24,135 bases of DNA from Veillonellaceae bacterium (GTDB lineage: Bacteria > Bacillota > Negativicutes > Veillonellales > Veillonellaceae), in NCBI GenBank assembly GCA_900766245.1, contig CAAFUR010000025.1:1-24135 (forward strand), in the 5' to 3' direction. This document shows positions 15,757-23,883 of this stretch, piece after piece. Numbering within the stretch: position 1 is the first letter of the stretch; the number at the start of each line of letters is the position of its first letter. A program made the position numbers and the translations under genes. The notes below the pieces were generated by a model. The model was not told the origin of the DNA. It did not search any database and saw only the letters and a list, made by a program, of their open reading frames with translations.

Positions 15757-15785
15757 TAGTCATTTTTCGTGTTTACTTTTATAAT
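15757..15785 (+). promoter_or_regulatory. Putative promoter of the MocR-YhaO-YhaN operon
   Basis: TAGTCA (15757-15762), 17-base spacer, TATAAT (15780-15785), about 140 bases before the start. The -35 is weak. The stretch 15675-15924 otherwise shows only a short GTCGCTCT direct repeat (about 15705-15722). Confidence 0.45.
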
Positions 15786-15924
15786 ATATAGTAAGAGTCT
15801 ATTTTTAGAAACAATGGTTTAAGTTGTTGGAATCATGGAGTGATGAAAGGAACCACCCTAGAATCGAGAGTTAAAGATAGATATATGTGTAAGGGCGTAA
15901 GACTTGTTGTTTTGGAGGGCCTAG

Positions 15925-17484
15925 ATGATTGTCCTAGATGCGAATGCAGGGGTTCCCATGTACGAGCAGGTATATGAGGCTGTAAAAGTGCATATTGAGC
16001 AAGGTTTGTTCCGTCCAGGGCAGCGACTTCCTTCTATACGTGCTATGGCGGCGCAGTTAGGTGTGAGCAAGATTACGGTGGAGCAAGCCTATTTGCAGTT
16101 GGCTACGGAAGGATATATTCAATCCCATAACAGGGCGCCTTATGAGGTGCTGGAGATTCCCCAGCCTTTGATTGGATATTATGATGGGATGACTCATACT
16201 GCTACTACATCTAATCAAATATGGGGGAGAATAGGTGATAGAGGAGAATCTAGACAAGGTGTTTTTTCTTCGATGCAACCAAAGAATGGGCCTCAAAGTG
16301 TAACAGGTGATACAAATCATAATCCAGAAGAGCCGACATCGAATCGTGATAGTAGTACGGTTTGTATAGCATCCCATACTCTGCATCAAGAAAGGAACAG
16401 ACCGTCCCATCCCATCCTCTACAACTTTGCTACTGGGGCGATGGATCCAGAGGGATTTGACTTCAAACGTTGGAAACGCTTTATTGGCTATGCCTTACGA
16501 GATACAAAGAGGCTCATGACCTATGGTCAGCTAGAGGGAGAACCCGAGTTGCGGTCTGCTTTGAATCAATATTTACAACAGGCGCGAGGTGTGCGGGCAT
16601 CTGCAGAACGAATCCTGGTAACTAGTGGTACTCTTAATTCGTTGCATATGATTGCATCCTTGTTACAACACCAAGGAAAATCCAAGATAGCTATAGACCG
16701 TCAAAGCCCTAGTTTTGCTAAGGCTTTATGGAAAGACTACGGTTTCTCTGTATTAGAGGTTGATACAGGAGGCCCGCAATTGATTGCCACATTACAAGCC
16801 GCTAATGTGGAAGTCCTATACTGTATGCCGTCTCACGGTGATAGTATGGGCTGTATTATGACGATCCAAGAGCGGACAGAGTTATTGCGATGGGCGCAGA
16901 GTCGAAGGGCTTTCATTGTAGAAGACGATTATGACAGTGAACTTCGCTATTATGGAAAGCCTGTGCTATCTTTGCAAGGCATGGACTTTCAAGATTGCGT
17001 TATCTACATGGGTACGCCATCGAAGGTGTTACCGCCGTCGATTCGATTGAGTTACCTAGTGCTACCCGTAGTTCTTTATGAGGACTTTCACAAGCACCGC
17101 AAGGCCTATGGGCAAAGTGCAGGTGTGTTAGAGCAGTTGGCATGGGCCATGTACATGGATGAAGGGGAGTGGCATAAGCAAATTCGCCGCCTTCGCAAAC
17201 ATTATTTGGAAAAAAGTAAGTATTTTACTAGCTTGTTGCGCCATTATTTGGACGATACCTATGAGGTCATCGATCCAGAGGGTGGTGTCTATGCGGGAGT
17301 TCGTAAGGCGCACAATAAGGGGGATGTATTTCGCACACGAGCATTAAAGGCTAGTTGCGATATCAAGGTCATAGACAGAGATGAGACCGGCATAGTAGAG
17401 GTGTTGTTATCGTTTAGCGGTATACCGACCCGTGACTTAGAACGGGCGGTGCAGGTATTGGCTGAGGCTTGGAAAGGGTTATAA
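15925..17484 (+). CDS. MocR/PdxR-type transcription regulator (GntR HTH + aminotransferase fold)
   Basis: 519 residues. Residues 1-75 are a GntR winged helix (VPMYEQVYEAVKVHIEQG, LPSIRAMAAQLGVSKITVEQAYLQL). A long polar, low-complexity linker of about 80 residues follows (TATTSNQIWGRIGDRGES to NRPSHPILYNF). From about 168 the protein is a fold-type I aminotransferase: EDDYDSELRY, then YMGTPSKVLPPSIRLSYLVLP with the PLP lysine at residue 367. Family knowledge: these proteins use PLP as effector and often control vitamin B6, GABA or amino acid genes. No such gene is adjacent. The start is ATG behind TTGGAGGG. The stop lies one base before the YhaO-like gene, so the regulator is co-transcribed with DNA metabolism genes, an unusual partner. 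Confidence 0.9.
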   Translation: MIVLDANAGVPMYEQVYEAVKVHIEQGLFRPGQRLPSIRAMAAQLGVSKITVEQAYLQLATEGYIQSHNRAPYEVLEIPQPLIGYYDGMTHTATTSNQIWGRIGDRGESRQGVFSSMQPKNGPQSVTGDTNHNPEEPTSNRDSSTVCIASHTLHQERNRPSHPILYNFATGAMDPEGFDFKRWKRFIGYALRDTKRLMTYGQLEGEPELRSALNQYLQQARGVRASAERILVTSGTLNSLHMIASLLQHQGKSKIAIDRQSPSFAKALWKDYGFSVLEVDTGGPQLIATLQAANVEVLYCMPSHGDSMGCIMTIQERTELLRWAQSRRAFIVEDDYDSELRYYGKPVLSLQGMDFQDCVIYMGTPSKVLPPSIRLSYLVLPVVLYEDFHKHRKAYGQSAGVLEQLAWAMYMDEGEWHKQIRRLRKHYLEKSKYFTSLLRHYLDDTYEVIDPEGGVYAGVRKAHNKGDVFRTRALKASCDIKVIDRDETGIVEVLLSFSGIPTRDLERAVQVLAEAWKGL

Positions 17485-17485
17485 T

Positions 17486-18730
17486 ATGGGCATACCATTT
17501 CGATTCATACAATGTGGGGATCTCCATTTAGGGGCGCCCTTTCGCTATTTAAAATCTTTTGGCAGATCCTTGGACGAGGCTATGATGCGCGCTACCTATG
17601 GATCCTTTCAAAATATCGTGAACTTGGCTATCCGTCAGCGTGTGGCGGCGGTGCTCATCACGGGGGACGTCTATGATGGGGTGGATCATCCTCTTGAGGC
17701 GGAGATGCACTTTGTGCGGGCCTGTGAAAGTCTCGCCAAGGAGCATATTCCTGTCTATGTGGTGCAAGGCAACCACGATCCTGCGGACAGTTGGAAACGA
17801 CATATGCCATTGCCAGACAATGTCCATATCTGTGCAGCAGACCGGGTGGATCGGTTTTCTCTCCTGGTACGAGGCCAAGAGGTAGCTGGTATCTATGGTC
17901 GCAGTATCTCCAGTGATACCCAGTATGAGGACCTAGCATCGGACATCCATCCTTTGCGCAGTGATCCTTTTTCTATCGCCATTGTGCATGGAACGGTGGG
18001 CAGTCATGAGGGACATGACAAGACGGGGCCTTGTTCTATGGATGCGTTGCGTCGTATTCCTATTCAGTATTGGGCGTTCGGTCACATTCATAAGCGCCAG
18101 ATTCTAAGCGAACAGCCTCATATCGTCTATGCGGGCAATACCCAAGGGTTACACCGTGGTGAAAGTGGCCCGAAAGGGTGCTATGTGGTGGATGTATCTA
18201 GTCGTGGCACGGTGGAGGTACACTTTCATGAGACCAATGCTATCCGATTTGCAGAAGACACGATCGACTTGGGGCAAGTACAATCCGTAGTAGAAATGCT
18301 AGAAATGTTGCGACACAAAAAAGAAATGCTCCGTAAGCCGGGCATGTCCATCCTACTGACACTTAGACTGACAGGCGAAGGAGCTTTATCAGAAGTAGCA
18401 AGTGACAATGCAGTACGTGCAGCTTGGATCGAGGAAGCACAAGCCGAGGAAAGTGGCAAGCACGGCGTGTATATCATCGGTATCGAATGCGATACTTTCA
18501 GTAGTGAGAAACAAGGCACTTCACCGGGGATGGTCAGCGATTATGTGAAAGCCTTGGATGCCATGGATACTGGCGGGGATTCGCTATTGAAGATTGTGAC
18601 AGAACGACCAGAGTGGAAACGCTTGGGTATGTATAGTCAGTTGGTGACGGACGACATGGTGCAATCTGCCTATGAAAAGGCACGACGAGAAGGGATCCGT
18701 TTATTACAGGGGAATGAGTATGAAGATTAA
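17486..18730 (+). CDS. yhaO: SbcD/YhaO-like DNA repair metallophosphoesterase
   Basis: 414 residues. Calcineurin-like phosphoesterase motifs in order: GDLHLG (Asp12, His14), GDVYDG (Asp61), GNHD (Asn96, His97), VHG (His168), and GHIHKR (His200, His202). These are the dimetal ligands of Mre11/SbcD nucleases. The C-terminal third is less conserved. It precedes an SbcC-like ATPase gene with a short overlap, the usual YhaO-YhaN arrangement; in Bacillus-type bacteria the pair is thought to act in DNA end processing or repair. Start is ATG one base after the previous stop, with GGAAAGGG as ribosome site. Symbol assigned by analogy. Confidence 0.88.
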   Translation: MGIPFRFIQCGDLHLGAPFRYLKSFGRSLDEAMMRATYGSFQNIVNLAIRQRVAAVLITGDVYDGVDHPLEAEMHFVRACESLAKEHIPVYVVQGNHDPADSWKRHMPLPDNVHICAADRVDRFSLLVRGQEVAGIYGRSISSDTQYEDLASDIHPLRSDPFSIAIVHGTVGSHEGHDKTGPCSMDALRRIPIQYWAFGHIHKRQILSEQPHIVYAGNTQGLHRGESGPKGCYVVDVSSRGTVEVHFHETNAIRFAEDTIDLGQVQSVVEMLEMLRHKKEMLRKPGMSILLTLRLTGEGALSEVASDNAVRAAWIEEAQAEESGKHGVYIIGIECDTFSSEKQGTSPGMVSDYVKALDAMDTGGDSLLKIVTERPEWKRLGMYSQLVTDDMVQSAYEKARREGIRLLQGNEYED

Positions 18731-21602
18731 AGAAATATATATAGAACACTATGGCCCCTATGAACAGTGGACCTTTCAGCCCCATGAAAGTGGGTTACAT
18801 ATGCTATACGGGCCGAATGGAAGTGGGAAAACAACACTGCTCCAAGCCTTTCGTGGCATTTTGTTGGGGACGAAACGGAAAGAAGAACCTGTAGAGGGTC
18901 ATATTGTAGTGGAACGAGAAGGCAAAACCTACCACATTGGTCGCAAAGGAAAAAACTTAGACTTTTACGAAGTGGGTGGCCAGCGGTATACGGTAGAGCC
19001 TGCGGAATTGTGGTGGCAAGGACTAGACAAAAAGACCTATGATCGCATTTTTGCTATTACCTTGGATGACCTACAAGGGGTGGATATTATCCAAGAGGTA
19101 GACGTGCGCACACGGTTCTTTGGTGCCGAAGGTGGGGAATCCTTAGGGACCCTCGTGAAAGATGTAGATGCATTAGCTAGCCAATTACTAGTGGCATCGC
19201 CTACGGGAAAGCGGACCATCAATACCTTGTTGGACCGATTGCAAGAGGTGGAACGAGATATCCGGAAGTTACAACAAGGAGAACAAGAGTACTATACGTG
19301 GCAATCTTCCTTGGAAGACCTAGAAAAGAAAGAGGTCATCTTGCAGGAACAACGGCAAGAGCGAAAGGAATATTTGCAAGATGTAGAGAAAGTTCTTCGT
19401 GCGTGGGACACCTATAAACGGGGAGAAGAAGCGAAGCAGAAAATGCTCCAATTTCACGTGGAAGAGTCGTTGGAGCGTGAGAAGTTTTTAGAATTAGATG
19501 AAGAAATTCGCCGTTGCCAGGAATATATGCGCGTATGGCGTGGCAAGGAAGAGGGCTTGGTACCAGATAACTTCGACCCAGAAGATAGATTAGGTATGTA
19601 TGAACAAGAGATTGAAAGTTTGTACCAAGAAGTATCGAAGTGGACCCAATTGGAAAAAGAATGCCGTGAAGGGGATTTGTACTTAGAAAAAGTGAAAGCT
19701 CAATTAGCATTCATTCGTAAGTCCCATGTGTATTGGCGCGATGTGGAAGACTTTCCAAGTGATGTAAATTGGTACGATGGGGAGCAAGTGGCGCGCCAGT
19801 TGCGCAGTGCTCGTGAGGCCTATGAGGCGTGGCAACGACGAGAGCCGTTCCCACAAGATGATCGAGCTCGTGAGGTGACGGAAACGGTAATAGCCTTAGA
19901 AACCAAGCATAAGAACTTAATGGCATTGAAAGAGGCCTACTTATCACAAGAATCTACAGATCCTGTAGTGACGGTGACATCTGAGCGATCCTATTATATA
20001 GGAGGCGCTGTACTGGCCGTGCTAGGCGTGGCTTTGTTGATGTGGCATATGACCTATGCAGAAGGAATCGGTATACAGGTTATCGGTGGCATGCTCGTCT
20101 TGTTGTTAGGTGCAGTCCTAGCGTATCAAGGGAAACGCACAGCTAACGTGGCTGCGCAGGTGGTGGCTATGGTACCTAAGGATATGTCTGCCGTAGAAAC
20201 GAAGGCAGGTCGCTCTATGCCTACCACAGAATTTGACTATGAAAGTTTACTTTCAGAGATACAGGCAGTAGAGGAAGCAATCAAAGGATACGAAGACGAT
20301 GTGAGCCATTTTAAAGCCTACGAAGTGATGAAGACGCAGTGGGTGGCGGAAGGTAAAACTTTGGAAGCGGCAGGTACTGAGGCCATGGACATGTGGGAAG
20401 CTTGGTTGCCAAAGGCGGCCAAACAGACGAACCGAGATGATGCGTTCTATGGCATGAAGGAAGAATACCAAGCCTACCATGAACGATTGCGCGAGTTTGA
20501 AGGATACCAAAAGCAAGTGCGCTTGCATCATGAACAATTAGAAGCCATCGTGAATCGATGCCGAAACTTGTGGGCTTCTTTGCAGATACACACGGTGCCA
20601 TCCATCGTGGAGTTACGAGTGGTGTATAATCAGCTACAATTGCACAAGCAAAATCGTGTGCGGTGGGAGCAAAAGGAAAGTCAGCGTAAAAACTATCGCG
20701 AAGAATATGCCACATGGAGCAAGAAAGAAAAAGAATTGTTCCTAGCCCAAGAAGAACTGATTCAAAAGGGTGGCATGAAGAGTGCCGCAGAATATCGTCA
20801 GCGCTTGTTGCAACAAGATCAGCATAAGCAATGGGAGACCATTTATCGCCAAAGCCAACGGCAACTAGAATTGTTGGCGCCGAAAGAGTTTCATAGAGAT
20901 GTGTGGTACCGCCGTTTGCAAGGCAATGATAAAGGCAAATGGGAATTGGAGTACTCCCGCAGTGAAACTGAATTGGCGAATATTGAATCGTCCTTACAAG
21001 CGTTGTATGAAGAGCGAGGGACCTTGCAGGAATCTATGCGCCACTTGAGCACATCTCATGCAGTGTCCGAAGCTTTATTGAAAAAAGAACAGCTAGAAGC
21101 GGAACTCCGAGAAGCCTTGGAAGCGTGGATGACCTTTGTGTTCATCAATCATGGTATAGAACTGGCGCAACAAGAATACGAAACAGATCGACAACCGGCG
21201 ATGCTGGCGAGGGCGTCTGAGTATGTGAAAGCCATGACAGGCGGCATCTATACATTGCACATGGACGACACCCATAAGGGGGCCTACGTGAAAGATACCA
21301 CAGGTCGGGAGATTCCTCTAGGGAAGTGGAGCAGTGGCTTGGGTGATCAAGTGTACTTGGCGTTGCGACTCAGCCTGGCCGAGTCCTTCAGTGAAAAGAT
21401 AGAATCCATGCCGTTGCTGCTAGATGACGTATTGGTGCGCTTTGACCTAGAACGGCAAAAGCTCACATTGCAGGTCATAGAACAGTTGAGTGAACGTACA
21501 CAAGTGTTCCTGTTTACTTGCCATGAGACGACGAGCCAATTGGCTAGTGAAAGGGTACATCGATTCGATCTCAGTCTTGATGTTACTTGTAAGGCTATGT
21601 AG
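18720..21602 (+). CDS. yhaN: SbcC/YhaN-like ATPase with long coiled coil and two membrane segments
   Basis: 960 residues from ATG 18720, chosen because AGGGGA (18708-18713) is six bases upstream; ATG 18714 is possible but too close. MKIKEIYIEHYGPY is the typical N-terminus. Walker A is GPNGSGKT (31-38), the ABC signature region is WSSGLGDQVYLALRLS (about 870), and Walker B is PLLLDDVLVRFD (about 897). Between them lie long Glu/Lys/Gln-rich coiled-coil arms. The arms are interrupted near residues 424-471 by two hydrophobic helices (IGGAVLAVLGVALLMW and IGGMLVLLLGAVLAY), known for YhaN and absent from SbcC, so the complex may be membrane-tethered. It overlaps yhaO by 11 bases. The last codons and TAG stop are formed by the end of a repeat element. 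Confidence 0.9.
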   Translation: MKIKEIYIEHYGPYEQWTFQPHESGLHMLYGPNGSGKTTLLQAFRGILLGTKRKEEPVEGHIVVEREGKTYHIGRKGKNLDFYEVGGQRYTVEPAELWWQGLDKKTYDRIFAITLDDLQGVDIIQEVDVRTRFFGAEGGESLGTLVKDVDALASQLLVASPTGKRTINTLLDRLQEVERDIRKLQQGEQEYYTWQSSLEDLEKKEVILQEQRQERKEYLQDVEKVLRAWDTYKRGEEAKQKMLQFHVEESLEREKFLELDEEIRRCQEYMRVWRGKEEGLVPDNFDPEDRLGMYEQEIESLYQEVSKWTQLEKECREGDLYLEKVKAQLAFIRKSHVYWRDVEDFPSDVNWYDGEQVARQLRSAREAYEAWQRREPFPQDDRAREVTETVIALETKHKNLMALKEAYLSQESTDPVVTVTSERSYYIGGAVLAVLGVALLMWHMTYAEGIGIQVIGGMLVLLLGAVLAYQGKRTANVAAQVVAMVPKDMSAVETKAGRSMPTTEFDYESLLSEIQAVEEAIKGYEDDVSHFKAYEVMKTQWVAEGKTLEAAGTEAMDMWEAWLPKAAKQTNRDDAFYGMKEEYQAYHERLREFEGYQKQVRLHHEQLEAIVNRCRNLWASLQIHTVPSIVELRVVYNQLQLHKQNRVRWEQKESQRKNYREEYATWSKKEKELFLAQEELIQKGGMKSAAEYRQRLLQQDQHKQWETIYRQSQRQLELLAPKEFHRDVWYRRLQGNDKGKWELEYSRSETELANIESSLQALYEERGTLQESMRHLSTSHAVSEALLKKEQLEAELREALEAWMTFVFINHGIELAQQEYETDRQPAMLARASEYVKAMTGGIYTLHMDDTHKGAYVKDTTGREIPLGKWSSGLGDQVYLALRLSLAESFSEKIESMPLLLDDVLVRFDLERQKLTLQVIEQLSERTQVFLFTCHETTSQLASERVHRFDLSLDVTCKAM

Positions 21603-21825
21603 GTCGTCTCTTGTAACGTTATGTAGCCTGTGGGTCGTTACTTGTAATGCTATGTAGCCTGTGGCGGGTCTTAACTGAATAGGGTAAAGGGAAGAGCACG
21701 GCATATCCCCTCAGAAACGGTATTTCATAATGTTTCTTCGGGGACACACCGTGCTCTTCTTGTGTTTGCGTATTTAGATAGTAAAGGACCGCCACAAGGC
21801 TACTACACGTGACTGCGTTCCTCAG
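21580..21825. repeat. MITE-like hairpin repeat, copy E, with tripled left end
   Basis: Three successive left ends are seen: TGTTACTTGTAAGGCTATGTAG (21580-21601, inside yhaN), GTCGTCTCTTGTAACGTTATGTAGCCTG (from 21603), and GTCGTTACTTGTAATGCTATGTAGCCTG (from 21634). The hairpin is 21691-21759 (GAAGAGCACGG / CCGTGCTCTTC); the right end GGACCGCCACAAGGCTAC and the GCGTTCCTCAG tail follow. Confidence 0.85.
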
Positions 21826-21966
21826 AAGATTGGAAGAGCACGGCATCCTCCTTACAAACGGTATTTCATAATGTTTGTTCGGAGCACGCCGTGCTCTTCT
21901 TGTGTTTGTGTATTTAGATAGTAAAGGACCGCCACAAGGCTACTACATGTGACGGTGTTCTTTGGG
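21826..21966. repeat. Hairpin repeat, copy F (hairpin and right end only)
   Basis: The hairpin at 21833-21899 (GAAGAGCACGGC / GCCGTGCTCTTC, loop GGTATTTCATAAT) is followed by the right end GGACCGCCACAAGGCTACTAC. It is joined head-to-tail to copy E, as B and C are joined to A. Confidence 0.8.
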
Positions 21967-21997
21967 GGGATTTTTAAGATTTAGTTAGCAATAAAAA

Positions 21998-22027
21998 TTC
22001 ACGTTATGAGTAATTTTGTAGTATAAT
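21998..22027 (+). promoter_or_regulatory. Promoter of toxin mRNA, module 2
   Basis: TTCACG (21998-22003), 18-base spacer, TATAAT (22022-22027). The transcript is predicted to start near 22034 ahead of TAAGAGTCACC. Confidence 0.7.
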
Positions 22028-22093
22028 ACATAGTATAAGAGTCACCAACGTGAGTTGGGCTCATCTCTTCCTATTGTGGGAGGAGGTGGTACT

Positions 22094-22171
22094 ATGAAAA
22101 AGTTTAGAAAAATCGATGTATTGATTTTAATTCTAAAGTTACTAGTACATCTCATTGATTGGTTTAAATAA
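22094..22171 (+). CDS. Candidate type I toxin peptide, module 2 (25 aa)
   Basis: The ORF is the same length as that of module 1. The peptide begins MKKFRKIDVLILILKLL and ends IDWFK. Like module 1 it has a basic start and a hydrophobic helix; differences between the two are mostly conservative, and length and reading frame are kept, which argues for real coding. The ribosome site GGGAGGAGGTGG (22078-22089) can pair with CTCTTCC (22065-22071) as GGAGGAG (22079-22085), a 7-bp stem with a seven-base loop. A 5' hairpin, CAAC-GTGA-GTTG inside GAGTC/GGCTC, precedes it. The peptide probably acts on the membrane if toxic; this is inferred from its character and the antisense arrangement. Confidence 0.75.
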   Translation: MKKFRKIDVLILILKLLVHLIDWFK

Positions 22172-22187
22172 ATTAATTAATGAAAAA

Positions 22188-22233
22188 GCCTAACGTAAAA
22201 GATAAGTACTGCTAATACTTATACACGTTAGGC
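22188..22233. terminator. Shared bidirectional terminator, module 2
   Basis: GCCTAACGT and ATAAGTA pair with TACTTAT and ACGTTAGGC. On the minus strand it is followed by TTTTTC, a good termination tract for the antisense RNA. Confidence 0.8.
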
Positions 22234-22296
22234 CATCATTTTGTAATATTCCAGATGAGCCTAACGCCTTCACACGTTGGTGGCTCTTCTTTTGTT
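22188..22296 (-). ncRNA. Candidate antisense (antitoxin) RNA, module 2
   Basis: The predicted minus-strand RNA of about 110 nt begins near 22296. Its promoter is TTGTAA (22327-22332), 18-base spacer and extended -10 TGCTATACT (TATACT 22303-22308). It carries the AAGAGCCACCAACGTGTG block and GCGTTAGGCTCATC, then ends in the shared hairpin. Its first block again mirrors the 5' block of its own toxin mRNA (AAGAGTCACCAACGTG), matching module-specific bases (CC where module 1 has TC/TT), which suggests co-evolution of the two RNAs. Confidence 0.7.
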
Positions 22297-22302
22297 ACTT
22301 TT

Positions 22303-22332
22303 AGTATAGCACGGTTTATAGATGTATTACAA
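22303..22332 (-). promoter_or_regulatory. Promoter of antisense RNA, module 2
   Basis: Minus strand: TTGTAA (22327-22332), 18-base spacer, TATACT (22303-22308) with TG extended -10. The -35 overlaps a degenerate repeat right end (ACAAGGCTAATATATGTGG, about 22329-22347). Confidence 0.65.
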
Positions 22333-22361
22333 GGCTAATATATGTGGTAGAGTTCGTGTGC

Positions 22362-22390
22362 TAGATATTCCGATGTAAGAGTAGTATAAT
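22362..22390 (+). promoter_or_regulatory. Putative promoter of the adaptor gene
   Basis: TAGATA (22362-22367), 17-base spacer, TATAAT (22385-22390), about 22 bases before the start codon. The short leader has GAGAGGAG as ribosome site. Confidence 0.6.
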
Positions 22391-22412
22391 ACTCACTATA
22401 TGAGAGGAGTGC

Positions 22413-23543
22413 ATGATGAACTATTCTTGGATACGGAAATATTGGATATATATAACAGTGGTGGCGGTGCTGATCATTGCTGGCGGTGTCTTCGCATGGA
22501 TGCAGCCCAAAACGGTGCAAGTGGTGAATCCTGTGGAACGTCAAATGCCGGTGCGCATCAGTCATGAAGCGAACATTACGGCATTGCATAAGGCTAGCGT
22601 GGAACCGACGGTATCGGGACCGGTGTCTACTTTCACGGTGAAAGTAGGTGACATGGTGAAAGCCGGTCAAGTGCTCGCTATGATTGATACCACATCACTA
22701 CAGCAACAACTACAATCTTTATTAGGACAGTTGCAGGAGGCGCGGAGTCGGGCGCCACAACAGAGTACATCGACTACAGTGGTGGGTGGTAGTGTATCAT
22801 CAGCGGATGTAGAGCGGGCACGATATATGCGTGATGCTGGCATTATTACGAGTCGTGAATTTGAAACGATTGCAGCGAGAGCACAATCGCAAGTGGTAAC
22901 GGTTCCTTCCTATTCAGGCGGTTCAGGAGTAGATACTTCTGGAATAGAAGCTGCTATTGCAAAAATACAAGGTCAGATGGCAGCTGCCCAAATACTTTCA
23001 CCGATGGAAGGAAAGGTGGCGGCTATCTATAATGAAGATAGAAAGATTGCCGTGGAAGGGAAGCCGCTTATTCTTATACAACAAGATTCTCCAGTGGTGG
23101 CTACATTGAGCATACCGCAAAGCTTCGGTGCTATTTTGAAACAGCCCAACATCACTGGTGGCGTGGATGTCTATTTAGATGTAAATGGAACGCAGGTGCC
23201 GGGACAAATTACATTTGTGGGAACCGAATCAGGACCGAGTATCACGGTGAAAGCTACTTTCAACGTACAACCTGGACAAGTGACGATTGGTGAGTTCTAT
23301 ACATTGGTGATTGAAACGAAAGCGGAAGCACCGGCGCTTACTTTGCCTAAAGAAGTTATTCGTGATGGTGAGAATGGTAAGTTTGTGTATGTATTGACGG
23401 AAAATAATACAATCGATATAAGAACTATTGAGACGGGCTTAGAAGTAGATGGTGTGGTGACCATACTAGATGGATTACATCCGACAGATCGAGTGGTGAC
23501 AAGTAAGGGGAACTATGAACTAGGCGAAAGCGTTTACTTGTAA
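22413..23543 (+). CDS. Periplasmic efflux adaptor (HlyD/RND-type membrane fusion protein)
   Basis: 376 residues. An N-terminal membrane anchor (YWIYITVVAVLIIAGGVFAW, about 11-30) is followed by a lipoyl-like half (VSGPVSTFTVKVGDMVKAGQVLAMID) and a short helical hairpin with a Ser/Thr/Gly-rich interruption. The second lipoyl half (ILSPMEGKVAAIYNEDRKIAVEGKPLILI) and a beta-barrel part with PKEVIRDGENGKFVYVL near the end complete the adaptor fold. Such proteins connect an inner-membrane pump to an outer-membrane channel. No pump or TolC-like gene is next to it: an rRNA operon follows, so its partner must be encoded elsewhere. ATG at 22413 is directly followed by a second ATG. The TAA stop is contributed by the left end of repeat copy G. 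Confidence 0.88.
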   Translation: MMNYSWIRKYWIYITVVAVLIIAGGVFAWMQPKTVQVVNPVERQMPVRISHEANITALHKASVEPTVSGPVSTFTVKVGDMVKAGQVLAMIDTTSLQQQLQSLLGQLQEARSRAPQQSTSTTVVGGSVSSADVERARYMRDAGIITSREFETIAARAQSQVVTVPSYSGGSGVDTSGIEAAIAKIQGQMAAAQILSPMEGKVAAIYNEDRKIAVEGKPLILIQQDSPVVATLSIPQSFGAILKQPNITGGVDVYLDVNGTQVPGQITFVGTESGPSITVKATFNVQPGQVTIGEFYTLVIETKAEAPALTLPKEVIRDGENGKFVYVLTENNTIDIRTIETGLEVDGVVTILDGLHPTDRVVTSKGNYELGESVYL

Positions 23544-23720
23544 TGCTATGTAGCCTGTGGTGGTTTTAACTAAATATGATAAAGGGAAGAGCACGGTATA
23601 CCCCCTCTCAAACGGTATTTCATAATGTTTGTTCGGGGCACACCGTGCTCTTCTCGTGTTTGTTAGATTTAGTCAATAATAACACCACAAGGCTACTACG
23701 CATAACTACGTTCTCTTCGG
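23532..23720. repeat. MITE-like hairpin repeat, copy G (full length)
   Basis: The left end GTTTACTTGTAATGCTATGTAGCCTG overlaps the last codons of the adaptor gene. The hairpin at 23586-23653 has arms GAAGAGCACGGT / ACCGTGCTCTTC and the loop GGTATTTCATAAT; the right end AACACCACAAGGCTAC follows. It separates the adaptor gene from the rRNA promoters and could insulate them. Confidence 0.85.
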
Positions 23721-23742
23721 GGAAGAAAATTTAAATTGGGGG

Positions 23743-23771
23743 TTGCTTTTTATTTGGAAATAGAATATACT
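23743..23771 (+). promoter_or_regulatory. rRNA operon promoter P1 (upstream)
   Basis: TTGCTT (23743-23748), 17-base spacer, TATACT (23766-23771), about 300 bases before 16S. A short GTTC-GAGA-GAAC hairpin follows (about 23781-23792). Confidence 0.6.
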
Positions 23772-23844
23772 ATTAAACATGTTCGAGAGAACATATCGTT
23801 CATATTCATTTGAGTAGTGAATGAAAAAAGATTAAAAATAACTG

Positions 23845-23873
23845 TTGACATGATAGTGTGAATCTGTTATTAT
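23845..23873 (+). promoter_or_regulatory. rRNA operon promoter P2 (main)
   Basis: A perfect TTGACA (23845-23850), 17-base spacer and TATTAT (23868-23873), overlapping TATAAT at 23871-23876. The AT-rich upstream stretch GAAAAAAGATTAAAAATAA is suited to an UP element. Confidence 0.8.
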
Positions 23874-23883
23874 AATCTAGTCG

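Noticed and set aside
18672..18719. An upstream start for the YhaN-like protein at 18672.
   Set aside because: It would overlap yhaO by 59 bases and add 16 residues absent from the family; AGGGGA is ideally placed for 18720.
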